NCBI GenBank assembly: GCA_964598765.1
Contig: CAZRCZ010000008.1
Location: 99,202-163,201, forward strand
Length of the DNA: 64,000 nt
Reading direction: 5' to 3'
Source: CAZRCZ01 sp964598765
GTDB taxonomy: Bacteria > Sumerlaeota > Sumerlaeia > MVZB01 > JAJFLK01
In this document: in pieces, positions 9,216 to 17,177 of the stretch
How the letters are laid out: the number at the start of each line of letters is the position of its first letter
How positions within the stretch are numbered: the stretch's first letter is position 1
Program-made: the position numbers and the translations under genes
The notes under the pieces: model-generated
The model's input: the letters and a program-made list of their open reading frames with translations, nothing else
What the model was told of the DNA's origin: nothing
Databases searched by the model: none

Positions 9216-9490
9216 CCGACGGATTGTTCACGGCTCCTCGCGGGGTCGTCAACGTATTTTTCAAAGTGATACCTTTTGAGCACTTTGTGTGACTTGACCA
9301 TGCCCTTGGAACGGTCCCGTCTTTTTTCAAAGCAACGGATGGGGATGAAATAGCTTGATAACTCATGGTAATTCAGTCATCTAAGGCTGTTGATTTCACC
9401 TTGGCAATTCCGTATGAAGCTTGGCCTGAATTTGGCTCAACCCAACCGCAGGATTAGATTTTACGCTTTAATCCGGGTGATAAGTTTTTT
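9216..9490. other. Divergent intergenic region
   Basis: These 275 bp separate the kinase hybrid from the lipoprotein-secretin cluster and must hold promoters for both directions. I see no convincing sigma70 or sigma54 box. A weak GGATTA/TAATCC hairpin lies near 9450-9476, shortly before the downstream gene. Confidence 0.4.
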
Positions 9491-9550
9491 ATGCTTGAGA
9501 AAAATTTCACGAATTGGTATGGAAGAGGCGGTCGCGGCGGTTTTCACGCC

Positions 9551-10483
9551 ATGAAGTCCACGCTGTTTTCCAGTTCCACCCCCGGCCATGTTCCAACGAT
9601 TCGTCGTGCCTTCCAAACTTCCTTTGCTTCGTCAATCTGCGCGGTGTTGCTCGCTTCTTGTTCTTTATTTTCGCCGTCCGCTTGGAAATCCGCGAAGGAC
9701 AAAGAGCCGGAACCCGCCGATCAACTCCTGCTTCGGGCCACGCTGGATAAAAGCGCCTATCGTCCGGGCGAGGCCATCCTGATGCGCGTCTCCCTGACCA
9801 ACACGACGCCACAATCGCTCAGCATCAAGAAACTCAACGCCAAGTCCCTGACGTTCTGGTTCGGCGACGTGAGGGAAGGACGGCGCTTTGAGCGCAACGC
9901 GGTCGTGAGTAAATTGGAAGAGAAATCCATCAACGAAGCTGGAACCGAAGTTGACGAGCTCAAGCCGGGAGAATCGTGGGAGCGTCAATTTCTGCTGACG
10001 CGTCTGACGGCGGAGGATGGCGATTACGTCGCGCAGGTCCACATGATTCCGTACGCGGACGCCGACTCCTCGGGAACGAGCAAAATTTTCAGCAACGCGC
10101 CCCGGTATCAAGTTTACGGAGATCGTCTGTTCGAGCGGGACAACGGCGGATTGCTTCAACGGAAGGACGCCGTCAAAATCGCTTCGGCGGATCTTCAAGC
10201 CGGTTCGCCCCTGTCCGATGCTCTGTTGGTCGAAGATGAGAAGGTTGGGTTTTTGGTCTGGTGGATCAATCTCACTTACAAGAATCCGCAAGGGGAGCAA
10301 GTTCAGACAGGCTATCTTGTGGATCCCTATTGGGGAAAAATCCGGTCGCGGGTCAAACCGTTCGATCCGAAGATGAAGGCCGAATCGGATTCCGCCGGAC
10401 AACGCCCTCCGGCAAGATTGTTCCCCAAGACGAATTTTTCCAATCCCAACGCGGGAGAATCTAAGGAAGGGAAAAGAAATTGA
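9551..10483 (+). CDS. Lipoprotein with BsuPI-like beta-sandwich, upstream of secretins
   Basis: The start at ATG 9551 gives a lipoprotein signal ending in the lipobox LLASC. An upstream ATG at 9491 would add a hydrophilic stretch unlike a signal peptide, but cannot be excluded. The part from LLLRATLDKSAYRPGEAI to the FLLTRL region has the shape of an intracellular-proteinase-inhibitor (BsuPI)-type beta-sandwich (LTNTTPQSL). The C-terminal half (VGFLVWWINLTYKNPQGE, TGYLVDPYWGKI) is unassigned. It precedes two secretin genes in the same direction by about 60 bp, so a role as an outer-membrane partner or pilotin is plausible from position only. Confidence 0.6.
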   Translation: MKSTLFSSSTPGHVPTIRRAFQTSFASSICAVLLASCSLFSPSAWKSAKDKEPEPADQLLLRATLDKSAYRPGEAILMRVSLTNTTPQSLSIKKLNAKSLTFWFGDVREGRRFERNAVVSKLEEKSINEAGTEVDELKPGESWERQFLLTRLTAEDGDYVAQVHMIPYADADSSGTSKIFSNAPRYQVYGDRLFERDNGGLLQRKDAVKIASADLQAGSPLSDALLVEDEKVGFLVWWINLTYKNPQGEQVQTGYLVDPYWGKIRSRVKPFDPKMKAESDSAGQRPPARLFPKTNFSNPNAGESKEGKRN

Positions 10484-10544
10484 TATTCATCGGGGATCCT
10501 TTAGCGGTCCCCTTCCAAATCAATCAGCGGAGGTAAATGTCGTG

Positions 10545-12404
10545 ATGTTCAAACGATTAGCGTGGCTTTTGGCCGCGGGGATTCTGATTGCGGGGCCGAG
10601 GTTGGCCCGGGCCGACGGGGACGAGGCTCCGGCCGCGAAGGCCGCCGCTCCGGCCAAGGAGAAAGCCCCTGCCAAGGAAAAACACTCCCACGAGGATGAA
10701 GGCAAGGGACACAAACATATCCCCTACAGCAAGGAACCCGTGGATGACATTCAAGTGGTTAATGAGCACGCGCATCCCTTGGAGGGAGTTTTCTTTCCGC
10801 CGGAATCGCATCATTATCAGGACCTCGACACGGCTCCCAATGAACAACTCAACCGCAACGTGCGGATTCTGCGGACGACGAGCAAGGTTCAATTAAACCG
10901 TTACGTTCCCATCGTCGTCACGATGAAGAACGTCAATCCCTATCACGTTGTTCAGTTCTTTCATCGGGCGATTTCGTCCGAAGAAGGGGCGATTTACACC
11001 TATGTCAGCGACAAGGGGAACGACGGCTTGATTTTGATGGGCGTTCCCGAATATCAGATTCCCTACATCGAGGATTTGGCGAAGAAACTCGACATGCCCG
11101 GATTGACGGACGAGGACGGTACGACCAGGGTGTATCGCCAGTTGAAGCACCGGCGCGCCAACATCGATCCGGTCAATTCCACGCTTGACGATTCAGGATT
11201 CCCGAATTCGTTCCTGCCTTATTTGACGGGCAATGGAACAAAGATCATCGTGGACCCGGAACAGAACGCGGTTTACATCGAGGATCCTCCGACCGGCTTG
11301 GCCACCTTGGACGCCGATTACGCGACCAAGCTGGATCAGCCGACGCCCGAAGCGGTGATTGACACCAAGTTGTATGAGCTTGACATGAACAACAACGCGC
11401 GGTTGGGTTTGGATTACATCGCTTGGAAAAACGGTCCGGGACAAAATCTTTTCGCCTTCGGAGCGTATTACGAGCATGGAGCCGTGAACATTCACAAGGG
11501 CACCGGCTTGGGGACCTCCGCCCTCAACGGGTTGGACACCCTTCCCATGCCGAAATCCAACTTCACCAGCCATGGATACAACTTCGCCTACGCCTACGAC
11601 GTGCCGTCGGCTTACTTTGATTTCCTCGCGGTTCGGGGCAAAGCCAAGGTGCTGAACTCGGCGAAAGTCGCCGCGCTCAACACTCGCTCGGCCACCATCA
11701 CTGCGGGCGATCAGGTTCTCTATTATCCGGTAGCGACCTCCGATCCTTCGGGCGTTCGGCCCAAGGGCGCTCCGTTCGCGGCCAACAGCGGACGGGCGGT
11801 TTTGGGAACGCAAAATTCGGCGACCTCGACCGACGTGCCGATTGGAACCCTCGAAGTCACCACGACCTCGGGCGACACCAGCGTCAAGACGACGACGGCG
11901 CTCACGGCGACCTCGACGACGCTTGCGCCGGTTCAAACGGGACTTCAGATCAACCTGACGCCGCTGATTTATGACAATGGATTGGATTTGACCATTGCCG
12001 GAAACATCAGCGACTTCAATGGGTTCGACGACACGGGCGCGCCCAAGATCAACAATCGCTCCATCTCCACGAGTCTTCGGCTCAAGGAAGGAAGCGAGAC
12101 GATCCTTGGCGGGCTGATGCGCGAGAGCAAGGTCAAGGGGAAGAACGCCATGCCGATCTTTGGGAAAATTCCCATTCTCGGCTGGGCCGTCGGCGGCGAA
12201 ACCACACGGAGCACGAAGTCCGAAGTGGTTCTTGCGGTCAAGGTTGACAAGATCGAACGGTTCGATCCCAAGGCCAAGACCACGATGAGCGCCGAGGACA
12301 AAGCCGTGGCCGAAGGTCCGGTCCCCGTTCCCGCCGCGCAGTGGGGCTTCGACATGTTCTGTCTGGACAAAGAGAAGCAACCCTACGCCTTCGAAACGAA
12401 GTAA
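10545..12404 (+). CDS. Secretin-family outer-membrane protein, first of a tandem pair
   Basis: A GGAGG at 10529-10533 precedes GTG 10542 and ATG 10545, so either could start the same protein. A Sec signal (about residues 1-22) is followed by an unusual His/Lys-rich segment (KHSHEDEGKGHKHIP), N-domain-like modules (TTSKVQLNRYVPIVVTM), and a C-terminal secretin domain with LKEGSETILGGLMRES and GKIPILGW, the classic GspD/PilQ signature. Secretins form multimeric gated pores for type II secretion or pili. The motif LGLDYIAWKNGPG recurs in the next gene, so the two are paralogues. Probably translated from one operon with the neighbour 36 bp downstream. Confidence 0.85.
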   Translation: MFKRLAWLLAAGILIAGPRLARADGDEAPAAKAAAPAKEKAPAKEKHSHEDEGKGHKHIPYSKEPVDDIQVVNEHAHPLEGVFFPPESHHYQDLDTAPNEQLNRNVRILRTTSKVQLNRYVPIVVTMKNVNPYHVVQFFHRAISSEEGAIYTYVSDKGNDGLILMGVPEYQIPYIEDLAKKLDMPGLTDEDGTTRVYRQLKHRRANIDPVNSTLDDSGFPNSFLPYLTGNGTKIIVDPEQNAVYIEDPPTGLATLDADYATKLDQPTPEAVIDTKLYELDMNNNARLGLDYIAWKNGPGQNLFAFGAYYEHGAVNIHKGTGLGTSALNGLDTLPMPKSNFTSHGYNFAYAYDVPSAYFDFLAVRGKAKVLNSAKVAALNTRSATITAGDQVLYYPVATSDPSGVRPKGAPFAANSGRAVLGTQNSATSTDVPIGTLEVTTTSGDTSVKTTTALTATSTTLAPVQTGLQINLTPLIYDNGLDLTIAGNISDFNGFDDTGAPKINNRSISTSLRLKEGSETILGGLMRESKVKGKNAMPIFGKIPILGWAVGGETTRSTKSEVVLAVKVDKIERFDPKAKTTMSAEDKAVAEGPVPVPAAQWGFDMFCLDKEKQPYAFETK

Positions 12405-12440
12405 CCCCGAGTAACGAAGAAAGATTAAAGGAGCATTGAC

Positions 12441-14207
12441 ATGAAATCCAAAAAACACACGCGAATCGCCGGACTGGCGCTACTGAGCGGGCTTTTGGCC
12501 TCTCCGTTGGCGTTCGGTCAGGCGCAGTCGCTGATCTCCATTCCTCCGGTCAACGGCGACAACGGGGGACTGATTAACCAGAACAACTCACCGACGGTCT
12601 TTGTGGGACCTCAACCCTCGACCGACGAGAGCCACATCAACGACTACACCAATCAGAACGACCAGATGAATCTTGACGCCAACGCGGGCAATGTTCGCGT
12701 CCTGCGGACCAGCCAGAAGGCGTTGCTGAACGATTTCGTCACCGCCCTGATTGAGGTAAAGGACGTGGACGTGCGGGAAATCCGCAACGCCATCCGGACC
12801 ATTTGCGGTTTGGAAGGCGGACGCGCCGAAGTCGTGATCCACTACATCGTGGACAAGGATGGAAAGCCGGTTCCAGACAAGGACGGCAAGCCGCAGATCG
12901 AGAAAAAGTTCGTGCAGGTCATCTGCCCGAAGTTTCAACTTCCGTATCTGCAAAAGGCCATTGCCGCCTTGGACAAAGCGTGGGTCGGCGAGGAAAACAC
13001 CGGATCGGTGACGTTCTACTACAAGGCGAAGAACCGGAACGCGGCGGGCATTGACTTCATTGCTTCGCACTACGCCTCGGAAACCTCGGCCACCGGAGCT
13101 TTCACCGTGATTGACACCACCAACAACGCCGTCACGCGGCTGGAGGAAGCCTTCCGCGCGGACAAATACATGGAAGCGGCCAAGCAAATTGACATCCCGG
13201 CCAATCAGGTCTCGCTCGACGTCAAGGTCGTGGAACTCAACTCCAACAACGATCTGAAACTCGGCTTGGATTACATCAATTGGAAGAACGGCCCGGGACG
13301 CAGTCTTTGGGAGTTCGTCTCCTCCGGATTGCTTCACGCCGAAAGCCGGAACAAGACCCTGACCAGCATCTACGACCCCGTGACCTTCGGGTTTGCGGGA
13401 TCGTCGGGCGCGGCAGTGTTGAAGGCGGAATTCGAGCAGTCCTATCGCGCCGTGAATTATCTGCTGACCTCCAACTACATTGACTTCCTTCAGGTCAAGG
13501 GACAAGCCCGCGTGATGACCCAACAGAGCCTTCGGGTCAAGAGCGCGAACACGGCGACAATTGCGACCAATGACGTCATCGTCGCCACGACCAGTTCGCC
13601 GTCCGATCTGGACACCGTCGGCGCCGATACCCATCAAGGCATCTCCGCGACCGACCTTGAAGGAATCCGCGTCTCGAAACCGAGCGAGGAGAGCATCTTC
13701 ACGGTTCCGGTTCGAGACTATGATCGTCGGCTTCATCATCGTCCCGCCGGTTCGACGGGTCTCTTCCTTGCGGTCACGCCCTTCGTCGGGCTTGAGTCCA
13801 TGGAATTGGTCCTCAATATCTCCAATGCCGACCTGAACGGCGTGGCTCCCAACGGGCAACCGCTCATCAACAATCGCGAAATTACCACGACGATCCGTTT
13901 GATGGACGGCGAGCCTTACGTCATCAGCGGCCTCAAGCGCAAGCACGACATCCGCGAGACGGGCAAGGTTCCCGGCTTGGGTGACATTCCCATCATCGGC
14001 TATCTGGCTGGCGGCGAGAACAATATCCAGCGCGAGAATGACGTCGTCATCATCGTGACGCCTCATTTCCAACTGGCTTCGCAGGCGGACATCAAGAATC
14101 CGCAGGAAGTCAAGGATTTGGCCGAAGCGGTCGGTGGCGCGCCGAGCAAACTGCCTTCCAACCCCTACGGTTACGATCAATGGTTGCTGGATCCGAACGC
14201 GAACTAA
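12441..14207 (+). CDS. Secretin-family outer-membrane protein, second of a tandem pair
   Basis: A good ribosome site (AAAGGAG) lies about 8 nt before ATG 12441. The signal peptide ends near SPLAFGQA. Residues about 80-330 hold N-domain modules and the paralogous motif LGLDYINWKNGPG; the C-terminal half is a secretin domain (TTIRLMDGEPYVISGLKR, GLGDIPIIGYLAGG, VVIIVTPHF). The protein is 588 residues, typical of GspD-like secretins but without a long C-terminal S-domain. Both tandem proteins may build one hetero-multimeric pore or two alternative pores. A Rho-independent terminator follows 30 bp after the stop codon. Confidence 0.88.
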   Translation: MKSKKHTRIAGLALLSGLLASPLAFGQAQSLISIPPVNGDNGGLINQNNSPTVFVGPQPSTDESHINDYTNQNDQMNLDANAGNVRVLRTSQKALLNDFVTALIEVKDVDVREIRNAIRTICGLEGGRAEVVIHYIVDKDGKPVPDKDGKPQIEKKFVQVICPKFQLPYLQKAIAALDKAWVGEENTGSVTFYYKAKNRNAAGIDFIASHYASETSATGAFTVIDTTNNAVTRLEEAFRADKYMEAAKQIDIPANQVSLDVKVVELNSNNDLKLGLDYINWKNGPGRSLWEFVSSGLLHAESRNKTLTSIYDPVTFGFAGSSGAAVLKAEFEQSYRAVNYLLTSNYIDFLQVKGQARVMTQQSLRVKSANTATIATNDVIVATTSSPSDLDTVGADTHQGISATDLEGIRVSKPSEESIFTVPVRDYDRRLHHRPAGSTGLFLAVTPFVGLESMELVLNISNADLNGVAPNGQPLINNREITTTIRLMDGEPYVISGLKRKHDIRETGKVPGLGDIPIIGYLAGGENNIQRENDVVIIVTPHFQLASQADIKNPQEVKDLAEAVGGAPSKLPSNPYGYDQWLLDPNAN

Positions 14208-14236
14208 GCGGTCGGTTCCCGCATCGGGAAACAAAA

Positions 14237-14277
14237 AAAACCCGGCATGGCGAAAAGCCGTGCCGGGTTTTTCTTTT
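14237..14277 (+). terminator. Rho-independent terminator of the secretin operon
   Basis: A stem AAACCCGGCAtGGC pairs with GCCgTGCCGGGTTT around a GAAA-type loop and is followed by a T-rich run (TTTTTCTTTT). It lies 30 bp after the second secretin. The A-run on the left side also makes it a possible bidirectional terminator. Confidence 0.92.
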
Positions 14278-14390
14278 GAGTAGCGGCCCTTACATTTCTG
14301 GAAGCCTCTTGCTTGATCTGATATTATCTTACGTGGCAGGATGGACCGAGAGCGTGATCCTCCCGCGTATACAATCTTGTGAACCATAAA

Positions 14391-14723
14391 ATGAAATCCG
14401 TCTCATCACCGAGAATCGCTTCCCCGATTGAATCCCATCGTGACGATTTGATCCGTCTCTGCCACAAATTCGGCGTCAGCAGAATTGATCTTTTCGGCTC
14501 TGCCGCTTGCGAGCGTTTCGACGCGGGAGCGAGCGATTTCGATTTCAGGGTTGAATTTCATCCTCTTGCCGCCGGCCAACATGCGAAAGCCTATTTCGGA
14601 TTGAAGGAGGAGCTTCAAATGATTTTGGGTCGGCCCACTGATCTCGTCATGTCGCGAGCCGTCACGAATCCATATTTCTTTCAGGCCATTGAGCCGTCGC
14701 GTGTCACGCTCCATGAGGATTGA
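14391..14723 (+). CDS. mntA: MntA-type nucleotidyltransferase antitoxin
   Basis: About 110 residues form a minimal nucleotidyltransferase domain. RIDLFGSAACERFDAGASDFDF carries the GS...DxD active-site motif of the MNT family. MntA antitoxins neutralise HEPN toxins (HepT) by attaching AMP residues to them. An in-frame GTG at 14379 could add four residues, and neither start has a clear ribosome site. The 3' end overlaps the downstream hepT-like gene by about 11 bp, the usual arrangement of this toxin-antitoxin pair. Confidence 0.8.
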   Translation: MKSVSSPRIASPIESHRDDLIRLCHKFGVSRIDLFGSAACERFDAGASDFDFRVEFHPLAAGQHAKAYFGLKEELQMILGRPTDLVMSRAVTNPYFFQAIEPSRVTLHED

Positions 14724-15057
14724 GACCCGCAAACTGCAGGAAGACATACGCGGGTCCGCCGAGCGGATTCTGCGATTCACTTCGGGAAAACAGTTTTCGG
14801 ATTATCGGACCGACGATCTGTTGCGCTCCGGCGTCGAACGGCAATTCGAGGTAATTGGAGAAGCCCTCAATCGTATCGTTAAACTTGATCCCGTCGCCGC
14901 CCAAGGCATCCCTTATTATCGGCGGGTGATTGACTACCGAAATGTTTTGAGCCACGGATACGACGTCGTTGAACATTCGGTCGTGTGAGATATTATCCAA
15001 GTCCATCTGCCCGGACTTTTGGAACATGTCGAGGAACTCTTGTCGGAATCGGACTGA
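14713..15057 (+). pseudogene. hepT: HepT-type HEPN toxin interrupted by an in-frame TGA
   Basis: The start at ATG 14713 gives MRIETRKLQEDI, a helical HEPN (DUF86) protein with the RNase motif RNVLSHGYD (Rx4H type). Translation stops at TGA 14986-14988 after VVEHSVV. The same frame then continues without a break as DIIQVHLPGLLEHVEELLSESD to a second TGA at 15055. Family members usually have a tryptophan at this spot (a VWDI or VWEI motif), so TGG has become TGA. The truncated product keeps the catalytic motif but loses the last helix. It could be a disarmed toxin or a shortened active one; UGA recoding is unlikely because other genes here stop at TGA. Confidence 0.8.
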
Positions 15058-15122
15058 GAATTAATTCAGCAGGCCGGAATGCGGATAAGAACGGTCCGAT
15101 CACTCTCGAAACGGAAATTTAA

Positions 15123-16559
15123 TTGAATCCCTCCCGCGTCATCATCATCGGAGGAGGCGTGGCCGGTTTGGCCGCCGCGCTCCGGCTTGGAGAGAGCGGT
15201 CGTTTCGCGCCGCTGATTCTCGAACGAGAAGACCAACCCGGCGGACTTGCGAAGTCGCTCCATTTCAAAGGAGTTTCGACCGACTTGGGACCGCATCGGC
15301 TTCACACCGAATTGCCGGAAGTGGAAGCATTGGTTTCGTCGGTGGCCGCTCCTTCGCTCTACAAGGTTCAACGCAGAAGCAGGATTTTTCTTCGTGGGAA
15401 GTTTTTGAATTATCCCCCGTCGCCGTTGGAGACGGCGGCGCATTTGGGGGTGTCGCGGGTGGCGCGATTCGGCGCAAGCATGGCATTCGGAGCAATCAAA
15501 CCGCGATCTTCCGCTCCCGAAACTTACGAATCGCTCATGCGCCGGGCGTTCGGATCGTCGCTCTACGAGTTCATGCTTCGCCCCTACAGCCAAAAAGTTT
15601 GGAAGACCGATCCGGCGCAAATCCATCCCGACACGGCGCGGGTGCGGGTTTCGGCGGGGAGTCTGGCCAAGATGATCTCGGGTTTGATCCGGAGAGAGAA
15701 GCGGGGGAGCGAGACCGCGCTCCGGGAATTTCGCTACGTCAAAGGGGGAGTCGAAACGCTGGTTCGGCATCTGGTCGAAAATGCGCGGAAGGCCGGGGCA
15801 GAATTGCGGATCTCGAATTCCGTGGACGCGATTGAACTCCATCCAGATTCGACGCAACGCCGATTCCGCGCGATGGCGGTCCGGACGTGCACTGACGAAC
15901 GGCTGGAAACCGATGCCCTGATTTCAACGGTTCCGCTTCCGGTTCTGCTGGGGCAACTGCTTCCCTCTCTGCCGGAGTTGGCGGCGGCGCGCGAGGCCGC
16001 GTCGGGATTGACCTATCTCAACATCATTTTCGTTTGCGTGATTGTGAAACGAAAAATCATCTCTGGCGACAACTGGCTCTACTTCCCCGAGCCGGAGTGG
16101 ATTTTCAACCGCGCTTATGAGTCCAAAAGTTTTGATCCGGAGATGGGACCGGAGGATCGCTCGGTTTTGTGCGTCGAATTAACCTGTCGCCCCGGCGACG
16201 CGACGGACCGCGAGACCGACGAAAATCTCGCGCGCGAGGTCATTGCCCAGATGGTGAAGACCGGACTTTTCCACGCCGACGAAGTTGACGAACGGCTTGT
16301 ATATCGGTTGCGCTACGGCTATCCGCTCTATTCTCTGGATTACCGCGAGCGATTGAATGCGATTTTTGCGGGCTTGCGCTCGATTTCCAATTTGCTAACG
16401 GCGGGACGACAGGGACTTTTCAACCACAACAACACCGACCATTCGATCTTCATGGGACTGCGCGCCGCCGACGCCCTTCTTGCCGACGATGGCCGTTCAC
16501 CCGCCGAGCGGTGGTATGAAACCGTCGAGCAATTCAAACATTTTCGTATCGTGGATTAG
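15123..16559 (+). CDS. FAD-dependent amine-oxidase-like oxidoreductase
   Basis: The protein starts at TTG 15123, just after an in-frame stop, and opens with a Rossmann dinucleotide motif (VIIIGGGVAGLAAAL) followed by GGLAKS and DLGPHRLH. It ends with a second FAD-contacting segment (GRQGLFNHNNTDHSIFMGL). This is the amine oxidase/protoporphyrinogen-oxidase/UDP-galactopyranose-mutase superfamily, and 478 residues is a usual length. The HNNTDHS-type C-terminus is common in uncharacterised members beside polysaccharide genes, so a role in sugar or lipid precursor chemistry is possible. No partner gene fixes the substrate. It converges on the next gene with overlapping stop codons. Confidence 0.75.
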   Translation: MNPSRVIIIGGGVAGLAAALRLGESGRFAPLILEREDQPGGLAKSLHFKGVSTDLGPHRLHTELPEVEALVSSVAAPSLYKVQRRSRIFLRGKFLNYPPSPLETAAHLGVSRVARFGASMAFGAIKPRSSAPETYESLMRRAFGSSLYEFMLRPYSQKVWKTDPAQIHPDTARVRVSAGSLAKMISGLIRREKRGSETALREFRYVKGGVETLVRHLVENARKAGAELRISNSVDAIELHPDSTQRRFRAMAVRTCTDERLETDALISTVPLPVLLGQLLPSLPELAAAREAASGLTYLNIIFVCVIVKRKIISGDNWLYFPEPEWIFNRAYESKSFDPEMGPEDRSVLCVELTCRPGDATDRETDENLAREVIAQMVKTGLFHADEVDERLVYRLRYGYPLYSLDYRERLNAIFAGLRSISNLLTAGRQGLFNHNNTDHSIFMGLRAADALLADDGRSPAERWYETVEQFKHFRIVD

Positions 16560-17134
16560 GGCGAGATCAAATCGCTCAGGAAATACTGAAACCGCTTCAC
16601 GAACAGCGGTTCGCTTCCGGGGCCGGGGACGATTACCCCATCCAGAAGGCTGATCAACATTTCCATGTCGGGATCGTCTTTTTTGAGCGGTTCATCGAGG
16701 ACGGCGATCTTTTTGCTTCCGCGCAATTTGAGAACCACGCCCGCGATTTGGGAATTCTTCGAGCGAATCGGACCTTCGATGGATTCGAGGAGATTCGCCG
16801 CCCGCAATTTGGCGGCGACCGATTCGCCGAATGGGGACAGACCTTCTCCCGCCGAGGGAGTCGGCATGACCGATGGCGAAGGATCAGAGCGGATGGCGGT
16901 CGGGGTGTTTTTTGCGGTTTGGCCGGCGGAAAATGTTCGCATCATCGTCCGCTCGAACGTCTGGGCCTCGGCCTCCTGCGCGTCATGCATCGCCCGAACG
17001 CGGCGCGACATCCAAATCCATCCCGCGATCAAGATCGCGGCCGCCAAGCCTCCGACGAAAAAGGGAAGCAGGCGATAGAAGGGATCCAAAGTTTGGGCGA
17101 GCGGATCGGGATGCGGAACGGCGGCGAACATCAT
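16556..17134 (-). CDS. Single-pass membrane protein of unknown function
   Basis: One clear membrane helix (about residues 22-43, LLPFFVGGLAAAILIAGWIW) is followed by a short basic stretch, a Pro/Ser-rich segment and a compact C-terminal domain (KKIAVLDEPLKKDDPDMEMLISLLDGVIV). I recognise no family. The stop codon overlaps that of the oxidoreductase gene by three bases. It lies 43 bp downstream of a TPR-like exported protein gene on the same strand, which suggests one transcript. Confidence 0.6.
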   Translation of the reverse strand: MMFAAVPHPDPLAQTLDPFYRLLPFFVGGLAAAILIAGWIWMSRRVRAMHDAQEAEAQTFERTMMRTFSAGQTAKNTPTAIRSDPSPSVMPTPSAGEGLSPFGESVAAKLRAANLLESIEGPIRSKNSQIAGVVLKLRGSKKIAVLDEPLKKDDPDMEMLISLLDGVIVPGPGSEPLFVKRFQYFLSDLISP

Positions 17135-17177
17135 GATTGAATTGTAGCCGTTTTGCGGATCGGCTCAAGCGCGCAAT

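Noticed and set aside
12588..14387. 599-codon minus-strand frame opposite the second secretin
   Set aside because: It is a shadow of the secretin gene, has no recognised domain and runs through the terminator hairpin.
14986..15057. UGA recoding (selenocysteine or tryptophan) in the hepT gene
   Set aside because: Several other genes in the window stop at TGA with overlapping starts, no selenocysteine element is evident, and Trp fits the family at this site, so a nonsense mutation is simpler.
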